This document shows, piece after piece, positions 1 through 5,965 of a DNA stretch of 9,301 nucleotides. The notes beneath the pieces were generated by a model. That model ran no database searches. It was given only the letters and a program-made list of their open reading frames with translations, and was not told where the DNA came from. This stretch comes from Limnohabitans sp. (lineage in GTDB: Bacteria > Pseudomonadota > Gammaproteobacteria > Burkholderiales > Burkholderiaceae_C): positions 1 through 9,301 of the forward strand of contig JALQUL010000328.1 of assembly GCA_023260735.1 (NCBI GenBank). Reading direction: 5' to 3'. Each line of letters opens with the position of its first letter. Positions within the stretch are counted from its first letter, which is position 1. The translations under genes and the position numbers were made by a program.

Positions 1-68
1 CAAATCTGTTGCGACAGGGTACGCTGCTGGATTTGCAGGGTATGATGATCAAAGAGTCTGCGCAGATT
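1..68. other. Unrelated sequence joined to tyrS (junction near 65-72)
   Basis: The bases left of about position 68 do not encode the TyrS continuation in any minus-strand frame. They look richer in GC (about half) than the tyrS coding region. In the third plus-strand frame they read an open, protein-like string starting NLLRQGTLLDLQGMM, using CTG and CAG codons, and this frame stays open until a TAA within tyrS near 111. I could not assign this peptide to a family. It could be the end of another gene fused here by an assembly error, or by a real rearrangement or insertion. Confidence 0.5.
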
Positions 69-653
69 CAGAGCCACACTATCGTAGCCTTGCATGAGTG
101 GATATAAAAACTCATGTACCGAGATAGATCGACCTTCTTTAAAACGTTTATTAAAGTCATCTCGTTCCATCATGCGCGCAACATTATATTTAGCGGCTAA
201 CTGAATCATGCCTCTTGCGCCCAGAGGGTCACTCCATTCACTGTTGTATCGAATCTCGGTTTTTTCAGGGTCAAGCACCATACTTGCTTGTTCGTAATAG
301 GTTTTGGCGTTCGCCTCGATTTGTTCTCGGGTTAGAGCAGGGCGAGTGGTATTGCGACCAGATGGGTCACCAATCATGGTAGTGAAGTCGCCAATTAAAA
401 AAATAACAGTATGACCCAAATTTTGTAATTGACGCATTTTGTTTAAAACAACGGTATGACCAATATGAATATCGGGTGCTGTGGGGTCTAAACCTAATTT
501 AATACGTAATGGTTTGCCTGTGGCTTCTGATTTCGCTAATTTTTGTAGCCAATCCTCTTCAGGTATTAATTCGGCAACACCACGTTTAGTAATGGCCATA
601 GCCTCTTTGACGGAGTCAGTGATTGGATAGACAGGTAATTTTGCAGAAATCAT
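1..653 (-). CDS. tyrS: Tyrosyl-tRNA synthetase, N-terminal part; runs off the window and diverges in its last codons
   Basis: Class I aminoacyl-tRNA synthetase that activates tyrosine with ATP and charges tRNA-Tyr in the cytoplasm. I translated it by hand from the ATG at 653-651. It opens MISAKLPVYPITDSV, has the HIGH signature as DIHIGHT (HIGH at residues 63-66), GLDPTAP just before it, and then KMRQLQ, GDPSGR (about 95-100), RYNSEWSDPLGA and HEFLYPLMQGYDSVALN (180-196). All of this is typical of the roughly 400-residue betaproteobacterial TyrS. The family normally continues with an aspartate-containing ELGGTDQKFN tyrosine/ATP-site segment. Here, after N196 (bases 66-68), the frame stays open but reads LRRLFDHHTLQIQ..., which does not resemble TyrS. 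KMSKS and the S4-like tRNA-binding end are not in the window. The gene identity is certain; whether it is intact here is doubtful. Confidence 0.93.
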   Translation of the reverse strand, partial: MISAKLPVYPITDSVKEAMAITKRGVAELIPEEDWLQKLAKSEATGKPLRIKLGLDPTAPDIHIGHTVVLNKMRQLQNLGHTVIFLIGDFTTMIGDPSGRNTTRPALTREQIEANAKTYYEQASMVLDPEKTEIRYNSEWSDPLGARGMIQLAAKYNVARMMERDDFNKRFKEGRSISVHEFLYPLMQGYDSVALNLRRLFDHHTLQIQQRTLSQQI

Positions 654-727
654 GGTTTATTAGCGTATTTAAAATCTGGATATGAAGTGAAAAGCATTAG
701 AATAGAATCTATTGACGAAAAACAATG

Positions 728-751
728 TTAAGTCAACATTTATTGACTTAA
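728..751. promoter_or_regulatory. Perfect 9-bp inverted repeat upstream of tyrS (operator-like)
   Basis: TTAAGTCAA (728-736) and its exact reverse complement TTGACTTAA (743-751) are separated by CATTTA. The dyad ends 75 bp upstream of the tyrS ATG and overlaps the region where a tyrS promoter would lie. On the minus strand it is followed after a few bases by a run of T, so it could also form a weak AU-rich hairpin in the tyrS leader. No regulator is named because the half-site does not match a site I recognise. Confidence 0.45.
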
Positions 752-835
752 AACCTAGTAAATTGATGGTATTTGTAGGGTTTTGCTTTTATCATATAGG
801 TGTGCACCAATATTTTAGCATTTGATTATAAAAGT

Positions 836-855
836 AAGCCTTGCTGGCTTTTTTT
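836..855 (+). terminator. Terminator-like hairpin with T-run, no plus-strand gene upstream
   Basis: AAGCC (836-840), loop TTGCT, GGCTT (846-850), with seven T from 849 to 855. The stem is short but has the right form for a plus-strand rho-independent terminator. The neighbouring gene to the left is on the minus strand, so this would end either a short unannotated plus-strand transcript or antisense transcription from the tyrS region. Confidence 0.4.
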
Positions 856-1163
856 GTAAACAATCCGTAAATGCTTACCCCCAAAAAATCTTGTTTTTTA
901 AAACTAAGCACCATCTTCGGTCTGACTGGAATTTTGTTGTTTTTTATTCAGTCTGATCATTGAAGGTTTTTGTAGCGAAACACAAGACAAATAAGCACGG
1001 TGTTGATTGGAATGGATTTTTATGCTGATTTTGCTAAGCCATAGGCCTGGATCTAGCTAGTATAAAAGTCAGCGAAATAAGTCCTACAAGCCTATGCAGT
1101 GAATGCACTTAAAAAGTTCGTTACTGCGTCTTAAAGCCCTTCATTTTGTAATTTGGTAATGCT

Positions 1164-2522
1164 ATGTCATCTGAAAATAATTATTTCCTTGAATTGGTAA
1201 GTGAGCTAAAGGGATTCGCACTCGACCATCAAAAATTATTACTCTCTGGATTTGTCGGCGTCTCAGTGTTGGCTGCAGGCGGGGCTTTTGCTGTGGCTAA
1301 TTTGCCCACTGAACCCCAAATTACTGTGCAACAAATCACTGAGATATTGCCCACTACCATTGTTTCTCCAGAAACGCTTATCGATAATAAACTCAATTTA
1401 AATTTATATAACTCCACAGAACTTCAAGCTTATGACACTGTTAATTCTGTTTTAAAACGTTTGGCAGTACAAGATACATTTGCCGCTGATTTTTTACGTA
1501 GCGACTCACTTTCCCAAATGGCTTTTAAATCGCCAGGCAGAATCATTAAATCAGAAACCAATGGACTTGGCTTACTGCAAAAATTAGAAGTGAAATGGGT
1601 AGAGGGTCAAGATTCACATTATCAACGCTTGGTGGTGCTTAAAACTGCTAATGGTTGGCAATCAGAAGTTCAAAAATTACCCCTGCAAGTTGATGTGCGT
1701 TACCGTGCCACTACTATCAATAGCACACTGTTTTCAGCGACTGACGATGCACAAATCCCAGACTCAGTAGCGGTACAACTCACAGAAATTTTCTCTGGTG
1801 ATATCGACTTTCAGCGCTCGCTGCGTAAAGGTGACCGGTTTGCAGTTATTTACCAGGTGTTTATGGCCGATGGCGATTTAATGCGCTCAGGTCGAGTAAT
1901 TGCAGCCGACTATGCCAGTGCGGGTAAATCAATTCAAGCCCTGTGGTTTGAGCACGAGGGCGAACCAGGATCTGATGTTAAAGGCGCTTATTACACTGCA
2001 GATGGTAAAAATATGAATAAACCATTTTTAGCATCACCTATTGCTTTTTCTCGTATTAGTAGTGGTTTTTCAATGCGCTTTCATCCCATTCTCCAAAGAT
2101 GGAAAGCGCATTTAGGAACTGATTATGCTGCTCCTATTGGCACTGCAGTGAGAGTGGTTGGTAAAGGAGTTGTAGAGTTTGCTGGTGTACAAAATGGTTT
2201 TGGTAATGTGGTGTATGTGAAACATGCCGATAACAAAGAAACCGTTTATGCCCATTTAAGTCAAATTAATGTTAAAAAAGGTCAATCGGTGGCTCAAGGA
2301 GAGGTCTTAGGTGCTGTGGGTATGACAGGTTGGGCAACAGGGCCTCATTTGCATTTTGAGTTCCGTGTTAATGGTCAGCATATCGATCCATTGGTGGTGG
2401 TGAGCCAATCTGAGGCTATACCTTTACCAGAATCAGAAAAAGGTATGTTTTCAGCCTATTCTGAAAAACTATTAAGAGAGCTTAGTTTAGCGGCTCAATA
2501 TCAAATGGCGAGTGCACAATAA
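1164..2522 (+). CDS. M23 family metallopeptidase, membrane-anchored (MepM-like murein DD-endopeptidase)
   Basis: Zinc metallopeptidase of the LytM/M23 family, expected to cut peptidoglycan cross-links on the periplasmic side. The 452-residue protein has a short cytoplasmic N-terminus and one membrane segment at about 26-46 (LLLSGFVGVSVLAAGGAFAVA, an uncleaved anchor or signal). A long region at about 80-290 resembles the N-terminal and OapA/LysM-like parts of MepM relatives. The M23 core lies at about 296-410. Visible catalytic residues are H316 and D320 in HLGTD, H364 in VYAHL, and H395 and H397 in GPHLHFEF; by LytM analogy H316, D320 and H397 bind zinc. A helical tail of about 40 residues follows. 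No clear ribosome binding site precedes the ATG at 1164, so the start is less certain than the gene. The stop is 3 bp before anmK, suggesting co-transcription. The exact cleavage specificity is inferred from family only. Confidence 0.92.
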   Translation: MSSENNYFLELVSELKGFALDHQKLLLSGFVGVSVLAAGGAFAVANLPTEPQITVQQITEILPTTIVSPETLIDNKLNLNLYNSTELQAYDTVNSVLKRLAVQDTFAADFLRSDSLSQMAFKSPGRIIKSETNGLGLLQKLEVKWVEGQDSHYQRLVVLKTANGWQSEVQKLPLQVDVRYRATTINSTLFSATDDAQIPDSVAVQLTEIFSGDIDFQRSLRKGDRFAVIYQVFMADGDLMRSGRVIAADYASAGKSIQALWFEHEGEPGSDVKGAYYTADGKNMNKPFLASPIAFSRISSGFSMRFHPILQRWKAHLGTDYAAPIGTAVRVVGKGVVEFAGVQNGFGNVVYVKHADNKETVYAHLSQINVKKGQSVAQGEVLGAVGMTGWATGPHLHFEFRVNGQHIDPLVVVSQSEAIPLPESEKGMFSAYSEKLLRELSLAAQYQMASAQ

Positions 2523-2525
2523 AGC

Positions 2526-3650
2526 ATGTCTAATCGGTATATTGGGATTATGTCTGGCACCTCTATGGATGGTGTCGATTCTGTTTTAGTCGAGTTCGAG
2601 ACTACAGGTTTAAAAGTCCTACAACATGTCTTTATTCCCTTTCCTGTTCCTTTACAACAGGAGTTATTAGCACTTAACCAGCCTAGCCATAACGAGTTAC
2701 ACCGAGCAGCTATTGTGGCTAATCAGTTAGTTAATTGGTATGCTCAATCGGTAGAACAATTATTAAGTTTGCAGCAGTTACTTCCATCAGAAGTGCAAGC
2801 CATTGGAGTACATGGGCAAACCGTTAGGCACAGACCGCAAGAGTATGATGGTGTAGGTTATACACTTCAAATTAATAACCCTGCTTTATTAGCTGAACTC
2901 ACTCAAATTAAAGTAATCGCTGATTTTCGTACCCGTGATGTTGCTGCGGGAGGTCAAGGTGCACCATTGGTGCCAGCATTTCATCAGTCGATATTTGCAT
3001 CAAATACTCAAAATATAGCGGTTTTAAATTTGGGCGGCATATCTAATATTAGTCTTTTGCCTGCTCCCATTAGTTCGGATCAAGATGCTGTACTGGGTTT
3101 TGATTGTGGACCAGCGAACGCTTTATTAGATGGTTGGTGCCTGCGTCACCAAGGTCTAGCCTACGATGCAGCAGGGCAATGGGCAGCACAAGGGCAAGTC
3201 AATGAAAGTCTATTAGCTCACTTTTTAGCAGAGCCATTTTTTCAAATGTCTCCACCCAAAAGTACCGGTAGAGATTTATTTAATCTCGATTGGTTAGACC
3301 AAAAATTAGTGGGTTTTGAAGCCGTCTCTGCCCAAGATGTACAAAGTACCTTAGCCCAATTAACGGCGCAAAGTATTGCTTTAGCACTGGCACAGTTAGA
3401 ATTTCAAGCCGATCAGTTATTAGTTTGTGGAGGCGGGGCTTTTAATTTAGACTTAATGGCTAGGTTACAAAGATTATTATCGGCAACAGTAGTTCTTGAT
3501 ACTTCATCTGCTAACCTTCCTCCTATGCAAGTAGAAGCAACTGCATTTGCATGGTTGGCCAAGCAACATTGTGAGTCTTTGCCTGGCAATTTAGTAAGTG
3601 CAACTGGTGCTAAAGGCCCCAGAATATTAGGTGCTTGTTACCCTGCATAA
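2526..3650 (+). CDS. anmK: Anhydro-N-acetylmuramic acid kinase
   Basis: Cytoplasmic kinase that hydrolyses the 1,6-anhydro ring of anhydroMurNAc and phosphorylates it to MurNAc-6-phosphate, a step in cell-wall recycling. At 374 residues it is the normal family length and appears complete. Family signatures run in order: IMSGTSMDGVD (8-18, nucleotide-binding loop), GVHGQTVRHRP (94-104), IADFRTRDVAAGGQGAPLVP (131-150), LNLGGISN (167-174), GFDCGPAN with D193 as the likely catalytic aspartate, PPKSTGRDLFN (243-253), VCGGGAFN (300-307), EATAFAWLA (337-345) and TGAKGPRILG (360-369). Its ATG follows the peptidase stop by 3 bp and has no strong Shine-Dalgarno of its own, so its translation may be coupled to the upstream gene. 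A hydrolase that releases wall fragments and a kinase that recycles them sit together here. The operon ends at the terminator at 3656-3683. Confidence 0.97.
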   Translation: MSNRYIGIMSGTSMDGVDSVLVEFETTGLKVLQHVFIPFPVPLQQELLALNQPSHNELHRAAIVANQLVNWYAQSVEQLLSLQQLLPSEVQAIGVHGQTVRHRPQEYDGVGYTLQINNPALLAELTQIKVIADFRTRDVAAGGQGAPLVPAFHQSIFASNTQNIAVLNLGGISNISLLPAPISSDQDAVLGFDCGPANALLDGWCLRHQGLAYDAAGQWAAQGQVNESLLAHFLAEPFFQMSPPKSTGRDLFNLDWLDQKLVGFEAVSAQDVQSTLAQLTAQSIALALAQLEFQADQLLVCGGGAFNLDLMARLQRLLSATVVLDTSSANLPPMQVEATAFAWLAKQHCESLPGNLVSATGAKGPRILGACYPA

Positions 3651-3655
3651 ATAAC

Positions 3656-3683
3656 AAAAAACCCTGCCTAGGCAGGGTTTTTT
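3656..3683. terminator. Bidirectional rho-independent terminator between anmK and erpA
   Basis: A perfect palindrome, with A5 followed by ACCCTGCC, central TA, then GGCAGGGT and T5. The GC-rich stem is flanked by A-runs on one side and T-runs on the other, so it should stop transcripts from both directions. It lies 6 bp after the anmK stop and 26 bp beyond the erpA stop. Confidence 0.92.
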
Positions 3684-3708
3684 TATGTTAAAGCGTAACG
3701 CTTAATGA

Positions 3709-4095
3709 TTAAACACTAAAACTAGAACCACATCCACAAGTCGTAGTGGCATTAGGATTGCGAATCACAAATTGCGCGCCTTGTAAGTCTTCTTTATAAT
3801 CAATTTCAGCACCAAGCAAATACTGGTAGCTCATTGCATCAATTAATAAAGAGACACCATTTTTAGTCATGGTAGTGTCGTCTTCATTGGTCACTTCATC
3901 AAAAGTAAAGCCATATTGAAAACCAGAGCATCCACCACCTTGTACAAAGACTCTTAATTTAAGATCAGGATTACCCTCTTCAGCGATTAAATCAGCTACT
4001 TTGGCGGCCGCACTGTCAGTAAAAATAATAGGTTCTGGTGGGCTGTGGCTGTCTAATGATTCTGATGTTGAGGCAGTGCTTGCTAATGAAGTCAT
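3709..4095 (-). CDS. erpA: Iron-sulfur cluster insertion protein ErpA (A-type carrier)
   Basis: A-type Fe-S carrier that receives clusters from the assembly scaffold and delivers them to apo-enzymes. The three cluster-binding cysteines are present: one in FVQGGGCSGFQYGF and two in the C-terminal TTTCGCGSSF (Cys56, Cys120 and Cys122 when counted from the start chosen here). The frame could extend to a TTG at 4107, giving 132 residues, but I chose the ATG at 4095 (MTSLAST, 128 residues). It is the first standard start and a GGGA lies 6 nt upstream of it. The first 20-25 residues are Ser/Thr-rich and poorly conserved, as is usual for betaproteobacterial ErpA. It is convergent with anmK across a shared terminator. 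The 148-bp gap to bactofilin suggests its own promoter, but no strong one is visible and I see no IscR-like site. Confidence 0.95.
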   Translation of the reverse strand: MTSLASTASTSESLDSHSPPEPIIFTDSAAAKVADLIAEEGNPDLKLRVFVQGGGCSGFQYGFTFDEVTNEDDTTMTKNGVSLLIDAMSYQYLLGAEIDYKEDLQGAQFVIRNPNATTTCGCGSSFSV

Positions 4096-4243
4096 GATTT
4101 TTCCCAAAAATAATAAGTGGAGTTTATTCTAACCAACAGACGCAGTACTGATACTTTAGATAAATCAGCATCTGTAGGAAACATTCAACAACAATTTATG
4201 TAAGAAGAATAAGAATAAGACGAATGCACCAATCTTAATCGAC

Positions 4244-4672
4244 TTATGGTTTTTTTGCTTCCTCTTTATCTTTTGACGTTATTTGCAGTGTGGGCTTTTT
4301 AGCTTCGATCTTATCTTTTATATCTGTTTGTGGGATCAACTGACCAGTTACTAGCGCACCTTGATGTAATTCAAGTGAACGATAAGAAACATCACCCACT
4401 ACTTTAGCTTTCGGTTGCAACTCTAATAATTTAGAAGCAAAAATAGGGCCATTCACAGTACCGTTAATAATGATGTGTTCTGCGTGTAATTCACCATTGA
4501 TACTGCCAGTTTCTGAAATAACCAAAATACTAGAGGATTCAAGATTAGCTCTAATATCGCCTGATATTTCACCATCTATACGAAGTCCGTCGCTAAAGCG
4601 AATGTCGCCCTCAATATGAGCACCTTTGGCAAGTAAACTTTTAATGATGGGTTGCTTCTTTTTGCTAAACAT
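4244..4672 (-). CDS. Bactofilin family protein (polymer-forming cytoskeletal protein)
   Basis: Bactofilins form non-nucleotide-dependent beta-helical filaments at the membrane and help position cell-wall enzymes. The 142-residue protein has a short basic N-terminus MFSKKKQ, resembling the membrane-binding MFSK peptide known in other bactofilins. A core at about 18-112 is made of short repeating strands rich in G, I and V, such as IEGDIRFSDGLRIDGEISG, SINGELHAEHIIINGTVNG and VVGDVSYRSLEL. A charged tail follows with an imperfect repeat, IEAKKP near 122-127 and EEAKKP near 137-142. A clear AGGAAG lies 4 nt before the ATG. The gene sits 37 bp downstream of the DUF6776-like gene in the same direction, so they are likely co-transcribed. 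The role in shape or division is inferred from family and from the nearby M23 peptidase. Confidence 0.93.
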   Translation of the reverse strand: MFSKKKQPIIKSLLAKGAHIEGDIRFSDGLRIDGEISGDIRANLESSSILVISETGSINGELHAEHIIINGTVNGPIFASKLLELQPKAKVVGDVSYRSLELHQGALVTGQLIPQTDIKDKIEAKKPTLQITSKDKEEAKKP

Positions 4673-4676
4673 AAGA

Positions 4677-4682
4677 CTTCCT
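4677..4682 (-). promoter_or_regulatory. Shine-Dalgarno of bactofilin
   Basis: AGGAAG on the minus strand, four bases before the ATG at 4672-4670. It supports this start, and it lies in the short gap after the DUF6776-like gene. Confidence 0.7.
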
Positions 4683-4709
4683 TTTATTGCGTTTCGTAAG
4701 AAATGAGCT

Positions 4710-5420
4710 TTACAGTATTTTAACTGTCTGCACTGTTTTTGTAATACCGCCAGAGTTGAGCTTAGCCGTTAAGGAATTCACAACCACTTGATTAGGTAAT
4801 TCAATTACACCTTCCAAGCGTTTATATTGTGTGAGACTAACGGGTATGGCACCAGAGGGTAAGTTCATCGACCATGGTTTACCGCCTTTTGTTCCGGCTA
4901 AGGTAATTAAAATTTGACCATTAAATTCAGGGGCATTTTTAACGGATTGCATAATCAAAATCTGCCACTGCAATTGATTAGGACCTAATAACTCAGCATT
5001 TAAACCACGAATATTAATAGTTTCAGTGGTTCCGCCTTGAGTGAGTTTTTGGAAAAAACCTAAATCATCTCTGAGAGTTTGTACTTCGCTTTCTAATTTT
5101 TTAACTTGCGATTTCAAATTCTCTTTTTCGGCTTTTTCTGCGGTGATTAAACTATCAGATACGTTGACTAAGGTCTGTTTTTTATCATAGTCATTTTTGA
5201 GCTGATTAATTTCAGTTTGAAGTCGATCGACGTCAACTCCGGTATGACCTTCAATACCGGCAATATTTTTTCCCAATTCAAACGCCCACAAACAAATCGC
5301 CCCAGAAAAACCTAACATCACAGCAATTAATGCCCAGCGCAAAGGCCAAGGTAAATCGCTACGAACGGCCATTCTTGGAGAACTAACGGTAAGTCTGCGT
5401 CGTAATAGTCTGAATCTCAT
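4710..5420 (-). CDS. DUF6776-like single-pass membrane protein with coiled coil
   Basis: The function is unknown. The 236-residue protein starts with a strongly basic cytoplasmic segment (MRFRLLRRRL). One membrane helix follows at about 27-47 (RWALIAVMLGFSGAICLWAF), then a predicted coiled coil at about 64-122 rich in K, E, L and Q (LQTEINQLKND, EKENLKSQVKKLESEVQTL). A C-terminal beta-rich domain at about 132-236 includes IRGLNAEL, LQWQILIMQSV, FNGQILITLAGTKGG and VIELPNQVVVNSLTAKL. The arrangement predicts a type II protein with a periplasmic domain. The family call rests on this layout and on its place beside bactofilin in betaproteobacteria, not on a search. No good ribosome binding site is visible, and an internal ATG at residue 17 is a less likely start. 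The rpsI terminator upstream implies a separate promoter within about 5421-5472. A membrane adaptor role for bactofilin is a guess. Confidence 0.8.
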   Translation of the reverse strand: MRFRLLRRRLTVSSPRMAVRSDLPWPLRWALIAVMLGFSGAICLWAFELGKNIAGIEGHTGVDVDRLQTEINQLKNDYDKKQTLVNVSDSLITAEKAEKENLKSQVKKLESEVQTLRDDLGFFQKLTQGGTTETINIRGLNAELLGPNQLQWQILIMQSVKNAPEFNGQILITLAGTKGGKPWSMNLPSGAIPVSLTQYKRLEGVIELPNQVVVNSLTAKLNSGGITKTVQTVKIL

Positions 5421-5472
5421 AATTGTTTCGGATTTTACCCCGAGTGTGGCTTATAAAAGGTAACAAAAAGTG

Positions 5473-5507
5473 AAAAGGCTGCTTTGAATATTACAAAGCA
5501 GCCTTTT
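5473..5507 (-). terminator. Rho-independent terminator after rplM-rpsI
   Basis: A 14-bp perfect stem, AAAAGGCTGCTTTG (5473-5486) with CAAAGCAGCCTTTT (5494-5507), and a 7-base AT loop. Reading along the minus strand, T-rich sequence ends the stem. It lies about 50 bp past the rpsI stop and separates the ribosomal operon from the DUF6776-like gene. Its symmetry would allow it to act in both directions. Confidence 0.9.
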
Positions 5508-5558
5508 TGCAAACACTCCACAGCATTTTGTTGCATGGAATGCAAGAAATAATAAAAA

Positions 5559-5951
5559 TTAACGTTTGCTGAACTGTTTGCGACGGCGTGCAGAACGCAA
5601 ACCGACTTTTTTACGTTCAACTTCACGAGCATCACGTGTAACAAAACCAGCTTTGCTCAACTCAGATTTGAGAGTTGCGTCATAGTCGATTAATGCACGA
5701 GTAATACCGTGACGAGTCGCACCAGCTTGGCCTGACTCACCACCACCGTTAACATTGACTTGAATGTCAAAAGTTTCAGTGTTGTTAGTTAAAACCAAAG
5801 GTTGCTTCACAATCATAATGGAAGTAGCACGGCCGAAGAAATCAGCAATGTCTTTACCATTAACACGAATTTGGCCTGAGCCTTTTTTTAAGAATACACG
5901 GGCTACGCTCGATTTACGACGGCCGGTACCATTATTCCAATCACCAATCAT
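5559..5951 (-). CDS. rpsI: 30S ribosomal protein S9 (uS9)
   Basis: Small-subunit protein whose C-terminal tail reaches the P-site tRNA in the decoding centre. Reading from the ATG at 5951 gives 130 residues, the normal betaproteobacterial length: MIGDWNNGTGRRKSSVARV at the start, NVNGGGESGQAGATRHGITRAL in the middle, and the basic tail RKKVGLRSARRRKQFSKR ending in the invariant SKR. The frame also runs two codons further to a TTG at 5957. The ATG is preferred because AAGGAG sits 8 nt before it and family members begin MIG. The gene is downstream of rplM, and that ribosome binding site overlaps the rplM stop codon, so the two are tightly coupled. In relatives I recall argC following rpsI; here a terminator and the DUF6776-like gene follow instead. 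Confidence 0.98.
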   Translation of the reverse strand: MIGDWNNGTGRRKSSVARVFLKKGSGQIRVNGKDIADFFGRATSIMIVKQPLVLTNNTETFDIQVNVNGGGESGQAGATRHGITRALIDYDATLKSELSKAGFVTRDAREVERKKVGLRSARRRKQFSKR

Positions 5952-5959
5952 TTTCAAGG

Positions 5960-5965
5960 CTCCTT
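5960..5965 (-). promoter_or_regulatory. rpsI Shine-Dalgarno overlapping the rplM stop codon
   Basis: AAGGAG on the minus strand, 8 nt before the rpsI ATG. The first two A of this motif are the last two bases of the rplM TAA, so ribosomes finishing rplM stop on the site where rpsI initiation starts. It decides the ATG at 5951 over the upstream TTG. Confidence 0.85.

Larger units (their letters stand above)
654..1163. other. Noncoding region between divergent tyrS and the M23 peptidase gene
   Basis: This 510-bp AT-rich stretch has no convincing ORF on either strand. It must contain the promoters of both divergent genes, but none is clear. A weak tyrS candidate is TTGTTT (bases 725-720, minus strand) with TATTCT (704-699), only 15 nt apart. 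A weak candidate for the peptidase is TATAAA at 1061-1066, without a good -35. It also holds a 9-bp dyad (728-751), a terminator-like hairpin (836-855), and a 7-bp inverted repeat, CATAGGC at 1040-1046 with GCCTATG at 1090-1096, in the presumed peptidase leader. Confidence 0.6.

Noticed and set aside
911..967. Imperfect inverted repeat around CTTC...GACTG and CAGTC...GAAG with a T-rich middle
   Set aside because: Many bulges and mismatches in AT-rich DNA; not convincing as a structure.
1229..1417. 62-codon minus-strand ORF inside the M23 peptidase gene
   Set aside because: It is antisense to a clearly coding region with no separate signals; a shadow frame.
3691..3703. AAGCG-TAA-CGCTT mini hairpin between the anmK terminator and the erpA stop
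   Set aside because: A 5-bp stem without a T-run; the strong terminator next to it already explains the region.
4200..4225. GAATAA-type tandem repetition downstream of bactofilin
   Set aside because: Two to three copies of a 6-mer in AT-rich DNA; no array or conserved unit.
5435..5644. 69-codon minus-strand ORF across the rpsI end and terminator
   Set aside because: It overlaps the 3' end of rpsI in another frame and runs through a strong terminator hairpin.
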